A stretch of 64,000 nt of DNA, taken from Cellvibrionaceae bacterium (lineage in GTDB: Bacteria > Pseudomonadota > Gammaproteobacteria > Pseudomonadales > Cellvibrionaceae). Position numbers and translations under genes: made by a program. Below the pieces are notes generated by a model, which saw only the letters and a program-made list of their open reading frames with translations, was not told the origin of the DNA and searched no databases. Position 1 is the first letter of the stretch; each line of letters begins with the position of its first letter. The stretch covers positions 6,479 through 70,478 of the forward strand of contig PANW01000042.1 of assembly GCA_002707785.1 (NCBI GenBank), given 5' to 3'. Below are positions 10,074-20,655 of this stretch, in pieces.

Positions 10074-12869
10074 ATGAGCTTATATTCAGAATACATGGAT
10101 GAAATCGCAACCCGTGAAAAGGATTTGGGACTGCACCCAAAGCCGATCGACAGTGCCGAGCTGCTGTCCGAGATCATTGCCCAAATCAAAGATACCGGCA
10201 ATGCTAACCGCGAAGACTCTCTGAAGTTCTTTATCTACAACACTCTGCCAGGCACAACCCCTGCTGCTGGCGTCAAAGCTCAGTTCTTGAAAGATATCGT
10301 ATTGGGTGACGAAGTCGTTGCAGAAATCTCTGCTGAGTCCGCTTTAGAGCAGCTATCTCACATGAAAGGCGGTCCGTCTGTTAAAGCCCTACTGGACGTC
10401 GCCCTATCAGATCACGCTCAAGCCAAAGCGGCCGGCGAAGTGTTGAAAACTCAGGTCTTTTTGTACGAAGCCGACACCACTCGTTTAGACGAGGCCTACA
10501 AAGCCGGCAACGCAATCGCTACAGACATTCTGGAAAGCTACGCAAAAGCTGAGTTTTTCACCAAACTGCCTGAAATCGACGAAAAAATCGACGTTGTAAC
10601 CTATATTGCCGCTGAAGGTGATATCTCCACTGACTTGCTGTCACCCGGTAATCAGGCTCACTCTCGTTCAGATCGTGAGCTGCACGGCCAGTGCATGATT
10701 ACCCCTGAAGCTCAGCAAGAAATCGTTGCTCTGGGTAAAAAGCACCCGAACGCCAAAGTGATGCTGATCGCTGAAAAAGGCACCATGGGTGTTGGCTCTT
10801 CTCGTATGTCCGGTGTAAACAACGTAGCACTGTGGGCCGGTAAGAAGACCTCTCCTTACATCCCGTTCGTAAACAACGCGCCTGTTGTTGCCGGTACTAA
10901 TGGCATCGCCCCAATCTTTTTGACTACTGTCGGCGTAACCGGCGGCATTGGTCTGGATTTGAAAAACTGGGTTAAGAAAACCGACGCCGAAGGTAACGTG
11001 ATTACTGACGCTAACGGTGATGCAGTATTGGAAGAGGCCTACTCTGTAGCAACCGGCACGGTTCTGACCATCGACACTAAAGCCAAAAAACTGTACAACG
11101 GCGACAAAGAGTTGGTTGACGTATCTGACGCCTTCACGCCTCAGAAAGTTGAATTTATGAAAGCGGGTGGCTCTTACGCCCTGACTTTCGGTAAGAAGCT
11201 GCAAACGTTTGCTGCTGAAGCACTGGGCATCGAAGCGCCAGCCGTATTTGCTCCGTCTAAAGAGATCTCTATCGAGGGCCAGGGCCTGACTGCTGTTGAG
11301 AAAATTTTCAACCGCAATGCTGTTGGTGTTACTTCTAAGACCCCACTGCACACCGGTTCCGACGTTCGCGTTAAAGTAAATATCGTCGGCTCTCAAGACA
11401 CCACCGGCCTGATGACCTCTCAGGAACTGGAGTCAATGGCGGCTACCGTTATTTCTCCAAGCGTTGATGGTGCTTACCAGTCAGGCTGTCACACGGCCTC
11501 CGTATGGGACAAGAAAGCCCAGGTAAACATCCCTCGCCTGATGAAGTTCATGAACGACTTTGGTGTAATCACCGCGCGCGATCCTAAAGGCGTCTACCAC
11601 GCTATGACCGACGTGATTCACAAAGTACTGAATGACATCACCATCGACGACCGCGCAATCATCATCGGCGGTGACTCTCACACCCGTATGTCCAAAGGTG
11701 TGGCTTTCGGTGCTGACTCAGGTACTGTTGCTATCGCTCTGGCGACTGGCGAATGCGCCATGCCGATCCCTGAGTCCGTAAAAGTGACTTTCAAAGGCAA
11801 CATGAAAGAGCACATGGACTTCCGTGACATCGTACACGCAACTCAAGCGCAGATGCTGAAGCAGTTCAACGGCGAAAACGTCTTCCAAGGTCGCGTTATC
11901 GAAGTGCAAATCGGTACTTTGCTGGCTGACCAAGCGTTTACCTTCACCGACTGGACTGCAGAAATGAAAGCGAAAGCTTCTATCTGTATTTCAACTGACG
12001 ATACTCTGGTCCAATCTCTGGAGCTGGCTAAGTCTCGCATCCAGATCATGATCGACAAGGGCATGGAAAATCGCGACAACATGTTGCAGGGTCTGATTGA
12101 TCTCGCCGACAAGCGTATCGCTGAAATCAAGTCTGGTGAAGAGCCTGCCTTGGCCCCAGACAGCAACGCTAACTACTACGCGGAAGTTGTTGTTGACCTC
12201 GATACTATCGAAGAGCCGATGATTGCCGACCCAGATGTCAACAACGATGACATCTCCAAGCGTTACACCCACGATGTGATTCGTCCAACCTCTTACTACA
12301 ACGGCCGTAAAGTTGACTTGGGCTTTGTTGGTTCTTGCATGGTTCACAAAGGCGACATGAAAATTATCGCTCAAATGCTGCGCAACATGGAATCACAGGG
12401 TAAAGAGATTAAGTTCAACGCCCCACTGGTTATCGCGCCACCGACCTACAACATTGTTGATGAACTCAAGGCTGAGGGCGATTGGGAGCTTCTAGAGAAG
12501 TACTCTGGCTTCGAATTTAACGATAGCAATCCGAAAGAAGCTGCTCGCACTAAGTACGAAAACATCATGTACTTGGAGCGCCCTGGATGTAACCTGTGCA
12601 TGGGTAACCAAGAAAAAGCAGAGCCAGGCGACACGGTTCTTGCAACTTCTACCCGTCTATTCCAAGGCCGCGTTGTTGAAGATAGTAGCGACAAGAAAGG
12701 TGAATCTCTTCTAGGCTCGACCCCAATGGTTGTTCTGTCTACCATCCTGGGTCGCTTCCCTACTCTGGAAGAATACAAAGAAGCCGTTGAGGGCATTAAC
12801 CTGACAGCCTTTGTTCCACCTTCAGAAGACCTCAGTGTCGAAGCGGTACCTGTGAAGATCGTCGGCTAG
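10074..12869 (+). CDS. acnB: Aconitate hydratase B
   Basis: 931 aa; LSPGNQAHSRSDRELHGQCMI, GGDSHTRMSKGVAFGADSG and YLERPGCNLCMGNQ are diagnostic for AcnB. Confidence 0.97.
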   Translation: MSLYSEYMDEIATREKDLGLHPKPIDSAELLSEIIAQIKDTGNANREDSLKFFIYNTLPGTTPAAGVKAQFLKDIVLGDEVVAEISAESALEQLSHMKGGPSVKALLDVALSDHAQAKAAGEVLKTQVFLYEADTTRLDEAYKAGNAIATDILESYAKAEFFTKLPEIDEKIDVVTYIAAEGDISTDLLSPGNQAHSRSDRELHGQCMITPEAQQEIVALGKKHPNAKVMLIAEKGTMGVGSSRMSGVNNVALWAGKKTSPYIPFVNNAPVVAGTNGIAPIFLTTVGVTGGIGLDLKNWVKKTDAEGNVITDANGDAVLEEAYSVATGTVLTIDTKAKKLYNGDKELVDVSDAFTPQKVEFMKAGGSYALTFGKKLQTFAAEALGIEAPAVFAPSKEISIEGQGLTAVEKIFNRNAVGVTSKTPLHTGSDVRVKVNIVGSQDTTGLMTSQELESMAATVISPSVDGAYQSGCHTASVWDKKAQVNIPRLMKFMNDFGVITARDPKGVYHAMTDVIHKVLNDITIDDRAIIIGGDSHTRMSKGVAFGADSGTVAIALATGECAMPIPESVKVTFKGNMKEHMDFRDIVHATQAQMLKQFNGENVFQGRVIEVQIGTLLADQAFTFTDWTAEMKAKASICISTDDTLVQSLELAKSRIQIMIDKGMENRDNMLQGLIDLADKRIAEIKSGEEPALAPDSNANYYAEVVVDLDTIEEPMIADPDVNNDDISKRYTHDVIRPTSYYNGRKVDLGFVGSCMVHKGDMKIIAQMLRNMESQGKEIKFNAPLVIAPPTYNIVDELKAEGDWELLEKYSGFEFNDSNPKEAARTKYENIMYLERPGCNLCMGNQEKAEPGDTVLATSTRLFQGRVVEDSSDKKGESLLGSTPMVVLSTILGRFPTLEEYKEAVEGINLTAFVPPSEDLSVEAVPVKIVG

Positions 12870-12913
12870 AGCAGACGTCGATTGCTTAGGCTCGGTCACA
12901 CACTGAGCCACAT

Positions 12914-12946
12914 AAAGCCCTGCATTGATCGATGCGGGGCTTTTTT
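12914..12946 (+). terminator. Rho-independent terminator of acnB
   Basis: AAAGCCCTGCAT-TGATCG-ATGCGGGGCTTTTTT. Confidence 0.88.
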
Positions 12947-13107
12947 ATGCCCTCGATTCCTGTCAACACGCTCAGACTCCAACTAAAAAACGATGCAAAT
13001 ATAAGAATGATCTGAATATGGCAAGACATTCTCCGAACGGAGGCTCACTCAAGATCCAATACTGACTATCGCTCTGTAAAGACAAGAATCCGCACTAGAG
13101 CAATCGG

Positions 13108-13356
13108 TCAAAACAGCTCGATTTCATCCTCACTGTCGCCACAGTGCTCCGTCCGCTCTCGACTCCTCTTTTCCATTGCGACTAACTCATCAAGCTCCTT
13201 GAGATCGTTATCCTCCAAGGATGATAGATCTAACCCTTTAAAGCTGTGTCTCATCAAGGCGTCTGCCTCAAAACACTTTCGATGAGAAAGCCCCCTGCCC
13301 GGCACTGTCATTCCGTTCCCTCCATAGACCGGCAGCTGACAAAACAAGCATTTCAT
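13108..13356 (-). CDS. Hypothetical small protein with N-terminal CxxC
   Basis: 82 aa ORF MKCLFCQLPVYGGNGMTVPGRGLSHRKCFEADAL; possible zinc-knuckle-like pattern. Confidence 0.55.
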   Translation of the reverse strand: MKCLFCQLPVYGGNGMTVPGRGLSHRKCFEADALMRHSFKGLDLSSLEDNDLKELDELVAMEKRSRERTEHCGDSEDEIELF

Positions 13357-13493
13357 TTTGATAACCCTGATTAAAATTCAGAGTTTGCGCCAACTCGCAC
13401 ACAGTCGCCATGATCAAGATCAATGGGACGACAAACCGACAAGCCTTTCACAATGTGTTTTAATGCTGCAAATTCCCAATTCTAGACAATGAA

Positions 13494-14132
13494 ATGAAAA
13501 ATCACTCTGGCGCCTCCATTAAGAGCAGAATCCCAGCAATACTCTGCACACTTCTGTTGTTGACCGGTTGCGCCAAGCTAATACAGCCACAGCTAACGGA
13601 GCAGATGTCTGATGTTTCCTCGGGCAACTATCAGCTAGACAACAAACACACGGCCTTACTTTTCAAGGTAAATCACTTAGGCTTTTCAAGTTTTGTCGGG
13701 CGCTTTGAAGAGGTTTCTGCAACCTTAAGCTACAACCCCGAGCAGCCGGAACTTTCCAGCCTAAGGGCTAGCGCCAACATGGCGTCAGTGAACGTCAACA
13801 ATGAAACATTTGAGAACACATTGAGAAACCGCTTTTGGCTGAACACTCAGAAATTCCCTACGGCCCACTACCAGACCAGAAGCGCAAAACGAACAGGCGC
13901 CAATCACTTGCTATTCGACGGAGAGCTTACATTTCTAGGAGTTACCAAACCTTTGAATCTTGCGGTGACGATCAATGGCGCGGGGATGAATCGCATCAAC
14001 GGCGAATATACATTGGGCGTTTCTGCGACTGGAACTGTTATCAGATCCGAGCATGGGCTCGGCCTATTTACACCCGCCATTGGCGATGACGTAACACTGG
14101 AGATACACGCAGAATTTATACGCAATCAATAG
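13494..14132 (+). CDS. YceI-family lipoprotein
   Basis: Lipobox LLTGCAK; YQLDNKHTALLFKVNHLGFSSFVGRFEEVSATL typical of YceI. Confidence 0.88.
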   Translation: MKNHSGASIKSRIPAILCTLLLLTGCAKLIQPQLTEQMSDVSSGNYQLDNKHTALLFKVNHLGFSSFVGRFEEVSATLSYNPEQPELSSLRASANMASVNVNNETFENTLRNRFWLNTQKFPTAHYQTRSAKRTGANHLLFDGELTFLGVTKPLNLAVTINGAGMNRINGEYTLGVSATGTVIRSEHGLGLFTPAIGDDVTLEIHAEFIRNQ

Positions 14133-14184
14133 CGTCGTCGACTAATTTTACCAGAATTCTCTGATACTGGGGCTATTAAAAACA

Positions 14185-14616
14185 CTAATCAGCCTCGACA
14201 TATTCCGGATCGCTCTCTCTGCGAAGATAAACGCCTTCTATTCGATTAGTTTCTGCTGACACATCACAGCGTGCGAAAATCTGGCTAATGCCCTGCTCCA
14301 GATGAACTCCTGTACTGTCTTCAGCGGCAACATCGGCTAGGAAAAACAGTTTATTGGTGTTGCTGCTTTCATCGTAACGAGCCGCACGATCATCACTGAC
14401 CAAAGAGACCACATGCCCAACGACTGCTTTTTTTACATCGGCCTCGCATTCATCGTAGCTTTCAAAAAGATCATATCTTCGCAGCGGAAGCTCTCCTTCA
14501 GCTCTAACCGAACGACCATCCGACAGTGAATTCATAACAACAACGGTGGCCGCAGAGCTCAAAATTATCAACAGACATGCGGCTGCCAGCAGAACGGTTT
14601 TGCTCGATTGATTCAT
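14185..14616 (-). CDS. Hypothetical protein with N-terminal TM segment
   Basis: MNQSSKTVLLAAACLLIILSSAATVVVM leader; start trimmed. Confidence 0.55.
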   Translation of the reverse strand: MNQSSKTVLLAAACLLIILSSAATVVVMNSLSDGRSVRAEGELPLRRYDLFESYDECEADVKKAVVGHVVSLVSDDRAARYDESSNTNKLFFLADVAAEDSTGVHLEQGISQIFARCDVSAETNRIEGVYLRRESDPEYVEAD

Positions 14617-14620
14617 TATT

Positions 14621-15451
14621 CTACCTTTGCCTCTCAGGCCCGACGCCTTCAATTATTTGACTGTATAAACCCGACATTGTTATTTTTTCGAGCCCCTTAT
14701 CCAGCGTTAAGGCTAAACTCTCCGAGTCCGCCCGACTCTTACTAAAGGCGACATATATATCACTGGTATGATTGCGCTCACCCTTTCGAATAGCGACATC
14801 CGCCAATCCCATGTCAACCAGTGTATAGCGAGCAACCTCGTCAAACATGATTGCCATATCCAATCGATGAGCCAATAACATTTTGATGATTTGCCTCTGC
14901 GACGACACCCTAATCTCTTTGAATCTGCTGCGATGGGCTTCATATTGATCCCCGTATTCGTAGCCAATAATGAGACCGACGTGGCTGTCGTCGGGTATGT
15001 CCCCATGAACCCGAACATCAATATCACTTGAAACGGGAAAATAGAATGAGCCCTGCACGGTAAGAATTGGTCTTTCACCAAACAGAAACCGCCCTTGCGT
15101 GCTCGCTTGTCGAGTCACGTTAAAGCCCCCGTGAAGCGCTCCGCTTTCCACCTCCCGAAGTACCCGAGCATATGGCAATACACGAAGCTCTACACGACGC
15201 CCCATCGTCTCATAAGCTGCCGTCACTATCTCAGCACTGATACCCGATCCGTTACTCAGCGCAAATGGCGGCCAGCTATCTTCTACCCCGAGGATAACGG
15301 GTTCGTCATTACTCGCCTTCTGGGCATAAAGAGGGGTTGGCGTTAAACCGACTGCCATCACCAGCAATAGGGTGCTGCTGGTGATGGCAGCAAATGAAGG
15401 GAGCCTAAACCCCGAAAAAAGCTTGGATATTATCCTTTTCCCACATGGCAT
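14621..15451 (-). CDS. Periplasmic substrate-binding protein (PBP2 / SBP_bac_3 type)
   Basis: Signal peptide, then ILGVEDSWPPFALSNGSGISAEIVTAAYETMGRRVELRVLPYARVLREVESG. Confidence 0.78.
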   Translation of the reverse strand: MPCGKRIISKLFSGFRLPSFAAITSSTLLLVMAVGLTPTPLYAQKASNDEPVILGVEDSWPPFALSNGSGISAEIVTAAYETMGRRVELRVLPYARVLREVESGALHGGFNVTRQASTQGRFLFGERPILTVQGSFYFPVSSDIDVRVHGDIPDDSHVGLIIGYEYGDQYEAHRSRFKEIRVSSQRQIIKMLLAHRLDMAIMFDEVARYTLVDMGLADVAIRKGERNHTSDIYVAFSKSRADSESLALTLDKGLEKITMSGLYSQIIEGVGPERQR

Positions 15452-16547
15452 CGTTGTAACCCAACTCTATAAGCTCATCGATATAAGGTTTTTCAAAGAG
15501 AAGATAGCTGGTTGTCGCGGCTCCGCCACCTTTGGTTGTCGCCCCAGTTGATCTCATGAAGAAGCGAACACTTCTCGGCATATGTCGTATTTTTCTGCCT
15601 GCAATTTTATCCAGTTCTTTGCTCGGTGAAATAACCAGAGTTTCAACCGGCCGTAGAGGTAGAGAGCTGCGCTCGCGCTCTTCTTCTGGAATAAGCGTCA
15701 GCAATTGGTTGATCCGTTCAATGTGTTCAATGTCGCCCTCAAGACTATCAATGAAGGCACTGTTGAACAAATGCCCCATTACTTGTGCAACCGAGGGGGA
15801 ATGCTTGGCAGGCATCGTTCGCTTAGCCCAATGCACGGGATTGCGGTTTCCCGAAACACCGATCACAAAAACTCTATCGGCCCCCAAATGTAGCGCAGGA
15901 CTAATAGGCGCCACCTGCCTCAAGGCACCGTCTCCGTAATAGTCTGATCCTACTTTAGTTGCCGGAAAAATCCCTGGAATCGCAGATGAGGCCATCAAGT
16001 GCTCTAAAGACAACTTCGCCTTAACGCCCGTGCGGCGATAGCGCCGCCACTCCTCTAGGCTATTCTCACCTTCGAAAAAGCTGACAGACTCCCCCGAGGT
16101 GTAATTCATCGCAGTGACACACAATGCCTTCAAATCACCGGCATCGATACCTTTTTGCACTTGCGAGAAATCAATAAATCCACTTAAGAACTCACGCAAT
16201 GGGTCATTGTCCAATAGCGCGATAGACTTGTGCTTGCCAACACCTTCGTTAAATAACGACATGGCTAAACGCCCGCCGCCGTAGATGAGCTCTCGCCACG
16301 AAGTCTTGAATACCCGATCGGTTCGTAACTCACTCCATAGACGACTAAGATCCTCTAGCGCTTCATAAAAGTGACCGGTGTGAGTAGCCAACGCCAAGGC
16401 ATTAATAGCCCCGGCTGAGGTTCCACAAATGATTTCGAAGGGATTGTGTGTCGATGTAGGCAAGAGTTCGTTTACTGCTTGTAATACACCCACCTGATAG
16501 GCTGCCCTTGCGCCTCCACCTGACAATATCAAGGCATTAGACGTCAT
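15405..16547 (-). CDS. Patatin-like phospholipase
   Basis: LILSGGGARAAYQVGVL oxyanion loop and CGTSAGAINA (GXSXG); DGALRQVAPISPAL. Confidence 0.92.
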   Translation of the reverse strand: MTSNALILSGGGARAAYQVGVLQAVNELLPTSTHNPFEIICGTSAGAINALALATHTGHFYEALEDLSRLWSELRTDRVFKTSWRELIYGGGRLAMSLFNEGVGKHKSIALLDNDPLREFLSGFIDFSQVQKGIDAGDLKALCVTAMNYTSGESVSFFEGENSLEEWRRYRRTGVKAKLSLEHLMASSAIPGIFPATKVGSDYYGDGALRQVAPISPALHLGADRVFVIGVSGNRNPVHWAKRTMPAKHSPSVAQVMGHLFNSAFIDSLEGDIEHIERINQLLTLIPEEERERSSLPLRPVETLVISPSKELDKIAGRKIRHMPRSVRFFMRSTGATTKGGGAATTSYLLFEKPYIDELIELGYNDAMWEKDNIQAFFGV

Positions 16548-16618
16548 AAATCGGCTCTCCAATCAAACTCCCAGTACTTCTTAAATCTCTCATCGACCAC
16601 TTAATACTCATTTTGCAA

Positions 16619-17230
16619 TCAAATACTCGTTTTAATGACGGATACTTTTTCCATTAGCTCCGCTAATCGCTTTACTTTCATCTTCGACATCACGCGGCTT
16701 CGATGAATTTCCACGGTCTTGATGCTGATGCCTAGCGCATCGGCAATTTCGCGGTTGGCCTGCCCTTGTATCACCAGTTTAGCGACATCGTTCTCACGGC
16801 GACTTAACTCTGACCATTGCGCCAAAATCTGATCATGTTGGTTTTGCTCTAACAACACTCTCTCGTTATCGGCCAACGTTTTGTCTATGAGGGTCAACAT
16901 TGCCACATCTTCAAACGGTTTTTCGATAAAGTCGATGGCATTGTTTTTCATCGCCTGAACCGCCATTGGCACATCACCATGACCGGTAATCATGATCACG
17001 GGTATTGATAAGCCCCGCTGGATCATTTCCTGTTGCAATTGCAAACCACTCATTCCCGACATGCGAACATCAAGCAATACACAGCCAGGCTGACCGCCAT
17101 AACCGAACAGAAACGCCTCTGCACTTTCATAAGCCACCACCTTGTGGCCGCCCCCTTCTACTAACCAGGCTAACGAATCCCTAAAATCACGGTCGTCATC
17201 AACAATAAACACAGTGTTTTCTATGGTCAT
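16619..17230 (-). CDS. FixJ-type response regulator (REC plus LuxR HTH)
   Basis: VFIVDDDRDFRDSL, LLDVRMSGMSGL, MITGHGDVPMAVQAMK; LuxR HTH LVIQGQANREIADALGISIKTVEIHRSRVM. Confidence 0.93.
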   Translation of the reverse strand: MTIENTVFIVDDDRDFRDSLAWLVEGGGHKVVAYESAEAFLFGYGGQPGCVLLDVRMSGMSGLQLQQEMIQRGLSIPVIMITGHGDVPMAVQAMKNNAIDFIEKPFEDVAMLTLIDKTLADNERVLLEQNQHDQILAQWSELSRRENDVAKLVIQGQANREIADALGISIKTVEIHRSRVMSKMKVKRLAELMEKVSVIKTSI

Positions 17231-18777
17231 TTTTCGTCCTTACGATGCTCTCGGGGTAACACAACAGTGAATGTGGTACTGGTTTTGTGATCACTGGATA
17301 CACTAATCTGACCACCATGGGCCTCTATGATTGATCTCGATATAGACAGTCCCATACCAATCCCATCCGCCTTGGAGGTAACGTAGGGCTCGAACAGAGA
17401 GGCCTGCAACTCCTCACCAAGCCCGCCCGCCTTGTCCATAACTATGAGTTCGACGTGTTTGGCTCGCTCGGCAATAGACACGATAATTTGTCGTCGCTTG
17501 CTGCGAGGTGGAATGATATCTTCGCTCTTTTCGCGCCCATAGGGTCCATAGGCATCCATACTGTTGCGAATTAAATTGATTAACACCTGCTCAATTTGTA
17601 TTCGATCTCCAATGATATTCACATCCTCGTCAGGCATATCGAAGTCGATCCTTACCGACTGACTCCACAAGTCGTGACTTAACAATAGATCGACTTCCTT
17701 TACCGTCTCCTGCAGCGCAAAGCGCCGCCTCTGAAAGGGTGTTTTTTGCACTAAACTTCGCAGACGTTTAATAATATCCGCAGCATGCTGGGCCTGCTTA
17801 ACAATCATCGAAAGCACTTTTAATCCGGATGATCTACTGATCACCTCGCCCTTTTCCAAGCGCCGAATCGCGCCACGGGAATAGTTCAAGGTTGTCGCCA
17901 ACGGCTGGTTAATTTCATGAGCCAGTCCGCTCGCCATTTCTCCCATCACCATCAACCGCGATGCGTGAATTAACTCCGACTGATGATCTCTGACATTTTT
18001 CTCTGCCAACTTTTGATCCGTTAGATCTCTAACAATCAGAGAGTAGAAATTGCCCTCCCGGCCAATATCTTCCCGTGAGTGGGCGAGAACTTCCTCCAAC
18101 TGCAAATAGCGCTCATCCCAGTATTCGCCCTTGAGCCGGAGCGCGCCCTTCCAACGCCCCCTCTGACCTGCCTCGACAAACACTTGCGAACTTACCGTAC
18201 GATAGTTTTCTTCGCCAAGTAAGGCGGATAAATGGGGCAGCTCTTCTAACCCGTCACGATCGAAAACTTCGCTCGCTGCGGCGTTCATGTAACTGATTCG
18301 GTGCTGTCGATTACAGTACAAAATGAGCGCATAGGACGCATCTACCACCGATGCCATGCGGCGTGTCAGCTCTTCGTTTTTTACCTGCTCAGAGATATCT
18401 CGAGTGATGGCGAGAATCTCCAGTAACTCGCCGCTATCGTTGCGAATGGAGCGATGGGTAGATTCCATCCAGAAGTATCCGCCCTCTTTATGCCGGCTGC
18501 GGTAACGGAAAGTCCTTGTGCCGTGATGATAAATTGCCGGAATCAGCTTGTTTTTCATCGCTTCGGCATCGTCAGGATGAAACAGATCATAAGCTGGAAC
18601 GCCCATTAGCTCTTCAGCGGTATAGCCAGACATCTGCTCCAGAGCAGGGTTCAGCGAAGTATAAGCCCAATCCCCAGGACGATGAGTCGATATAATGTCT
18701 CCTGAATGCTCAACTAAGAAACGATAACGCTCACCTGAACTGGCGCCCGGCATCGGTGATTGCTGTTCTTCTGCCAC
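17227..18777 (-). CDS. PAS-domain sensor histidine kinase
   Basis: PAS repeats; H-box GLAHEINQPLATTLNYSRGA; N-box QVLINLIRNSMDAYG; overlaps the RR start by 4 nt. Confidence 0.93.
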   Translation of the reverse strand: MAEEQQSPMPGASSGERYRFLVEHSGDIISTHRPGDWAYTSLNPALEQMSGYTAEELMGVPAYDLFHPDDAEAMKNKLIPAIYHHGTRTFRYRSRHKEGGYFWMESTHRSIRNDSGELLEILAITRDISEQVKNEELTRRMASVVDASYALILYCNRQHRISYMNAAASEVFDRDGLEELPHLSALLGEENYRTVSSQVFVEAGQRGRWKGALRLKGEYWDERYLQLEEVLAHSREDIGREGNFYSLIVRDLTDQKLAEKNVRDHQSELIHASRLMVMGEMASGLAHEINQPLATTLNYSRGAIRRLEKGEVISRSSGLKVLSMIVKQAQHAADIIKRLRSLVQKTPFQRRRFALQETVKEVDLLLSHDLWSQSVRIDFDMPDEDVNIIGDRIQIEQVLINLIRNSMDAYGPYGREKSEDIIPPRSKRRQIIVSIAERAKHVELIVMDKAGGLGEELQASLFEPYVTSKADGIGMGLSISRSIIEAHGGQISVSSDHKTSTTFTVVLPREHRKDEK

Positions 18778-19092
18778 TAATACTCCCCCATCTACCCAAC
18801 CACCACAAAGACAGCTTGCTCGTGAAGCAACCTTCTTACATTCCGACTATAAACTAAGCATTGCTGCTTTGACCGCTACCAGATTGCTAGCGTTGTTAGG
18901 GAATAACTACCTAAATCCCCTATTGACGGCAGTATACCGTGTTTTGAAGAGCGCTTCAGAGTCCAAGAGTTGCAGCAAACAAGGGGTAACCCCGTATACT
19001 AGCCTTACTCAGCGAGAGCTCCACAGAAGCCGAGTACGATTAATCACAACCAGCTTCGCATCGCCCACTTTCACACAATAAAAGCGAGAAGA

Positions 19093-19500
19093 ATGATGAA
19101 AACAATCGACCCGTCACCAGGAAAGATAAAAGAGTTGATGCTAACGGTGGACGAACACTCCCCGATAGTGATGGTGAATCTTTTGAAGTTTAAGGATCAA
19201 GCTCAGTATCCCGATGGGGCTGCCCACAGCCCTTGCACTGGTGAACAAGCTTATCAGCGCTATTCGGAAGTCGCTTTCGAAAAAATCAAGCAAGCTGGAG
19301 GAGCAGTGAGCTTTCTTGCTGCATCGCTAGGAACACTCATTGGCCCCGAAGATGAGAACTGGGACAGCGTTATCTTGGTGAAATATCCTTCATTTCGAGC
19401 TTTTGTTGCCATGATCATGGCCGATGAATATCAAGCGGCATCAATACATCGAACCGCGTCCATGGAAAACGCTCGACTCATCTTAACTGAAGAGCAATAA
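19093..19500 (+). CDS. DUF1330 domain-containing protein
   Basis: PIVMVNLLKFKDQAQYPDG...AYQRYSEVAFEKIKQAGG pattern. Confidence 0.75.
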   Translation: MMKTIDPSPGKIKELMLTVDEHSPIVMVNLLKFKDQAQYPDGAAHSPCTGEQAYQRYSEVAFEKIKQAGGAVSFLAASLGTLIGPEDENWDSVILVKYPSFRAFVAMIMADEYQAASIHRTASMENARLILTEEQ

Positions 19501-19573
19501 AGGCTCGCAAGGCAAAGACAGAACTGTACGGGCAATCAATGAAGACTTGCCCGGGCACTGCCACTTTCAGCCG

Positions 19574-20464
19574 CTAGGATTCTGCGATCTCCATGAGAAG
19601 GTCTCGCATCCATAGGTTTGCCTGGTCGTGATCGGCACTTTTGTGCCAGAAAAGATTCCAATCCAGCGGTGGCAAGCTGAACGGCAGCTCCAAAACCTGT
19701 AAATCGTACTTCTGCGCCATGCTCATCGGCATGGTTAAGGCCATGTCTGTACGCTCTACAACTAAAGGCGCCACCTGATAATGCTGTACCCGCGTGCGTA
19801 TCTTGCGCTGACGCCCCAGCCGATTTAGCGCCGCATCTTCATAGCTAACCCCTTTGCGTCGCGAAGATACCACCACATGATCAAGCTCCAAATATTGATC
19901 CAAGGTGAGACTGCCGCCCACCACTGGATGCTCCTTCCTTACGGCACAGGCATAGCGCTGACGCAATAGTGGCTTGGTACACATCTGGCTGCCGGCGATC
20001 AAAGGCCCGTCGAGGGCAAAATCCAACGTACCTGCCGCAAGCTCGCGCTCTACATCGTTGCGATTAACCTGATAACACTCGACACCAATATTAGGTGCCA
20101 CCTCGCGCAGGTGCTCTAGTAAGTTCGGCAAAATCATTGCTTCAGCCAAATCATTCATGCTCAACCGAAAGACTTTGTCGGTTTCCGAAGGCTGAAAGAT
20201 TTCACCTTCGGTAACGCTAGTATTGAGCAACTGAAGGGCCTCCTGAACCCGCCCAACAATGTTTTCAGCTAAAGGTGTAGGAGTCATACCTTGCGAGGTT
20301 CTGACAAATAACGGGTCATTTAGGGTCGTTCTTAAACGCCCTAATGCGTTGCTTACTGCCGGCTGCGTTATACAGAGCACCTCGGCAGCCCGAGTTAGGT
20401 TGCGCTGCTGATAAATGGCATCGAACACGATGAATAGATTTAAATCGACCTGACTTAATCTCAT
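19574..20464 (-). CDS. LysR-family transcriptional regulator
   Basis: NLFIVFDAIYQQRNLTRAAEVLCITQPAVSNALGRLR HTH. Confidence 0.93.
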   Translation of the reverse strand: MRLSQVDLNLFIVFDAIYQQRNLTRAAEVLCITQPAVSNALGRLRTTLNDPLFVRTSQGMTPTPLAENIVGRVQEALQLLNTSVTEGEIFQPSETDKVFRLSMNDLAEAMILPNLLEHLREVAPNIGVECYQVNRNDVERELAAGTLDFALDGPLIAGSQMCTKPLLRQRYACAVRKEHPVVGGSLTLDQYLELDHVVVSSRRKGVSYEDAALNRLGRQRKIRTRVQHYQVAPLVVERTDMALTMPMSMAQKYDLQVLELPFSLPPLDWNLFWHKSADHDQANLWMRDLLMEIAES

Positions 20465-20554
20465 AACTCTCTCTCTGGCTTAAATCTGGCGTTGTAGTCG
20501 TCGGTCTAACGCCGAGCTTTGTCTATACTAGAACAACGCCTTACATTAGTGAGA

Positions 20555-20572
20555 TGAATATTTATCCATTCA
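20555..20572. promoter_or_regulatory. Candidate LysR operator TGAAT-N8-ATTCA
   Basis: Inverted repeat in the divergent LysR / histidine-phosphatase intergenic region. Confidence 0.3.
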
Positions 20573-20655
20573 CATAATAAACTTTGCAAATACTACTCTC
20601 ATGACTACTCTGTATCAATAGCAATTTTCGGGTAAACCCCTACTTAGGAGATGAT

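Noticed and set aside
10668-11396. 242-aa minus-strand ORF inside acnB
   Set aside because: Antisense shadow ORF of a highly conserved, codon-biased gene.
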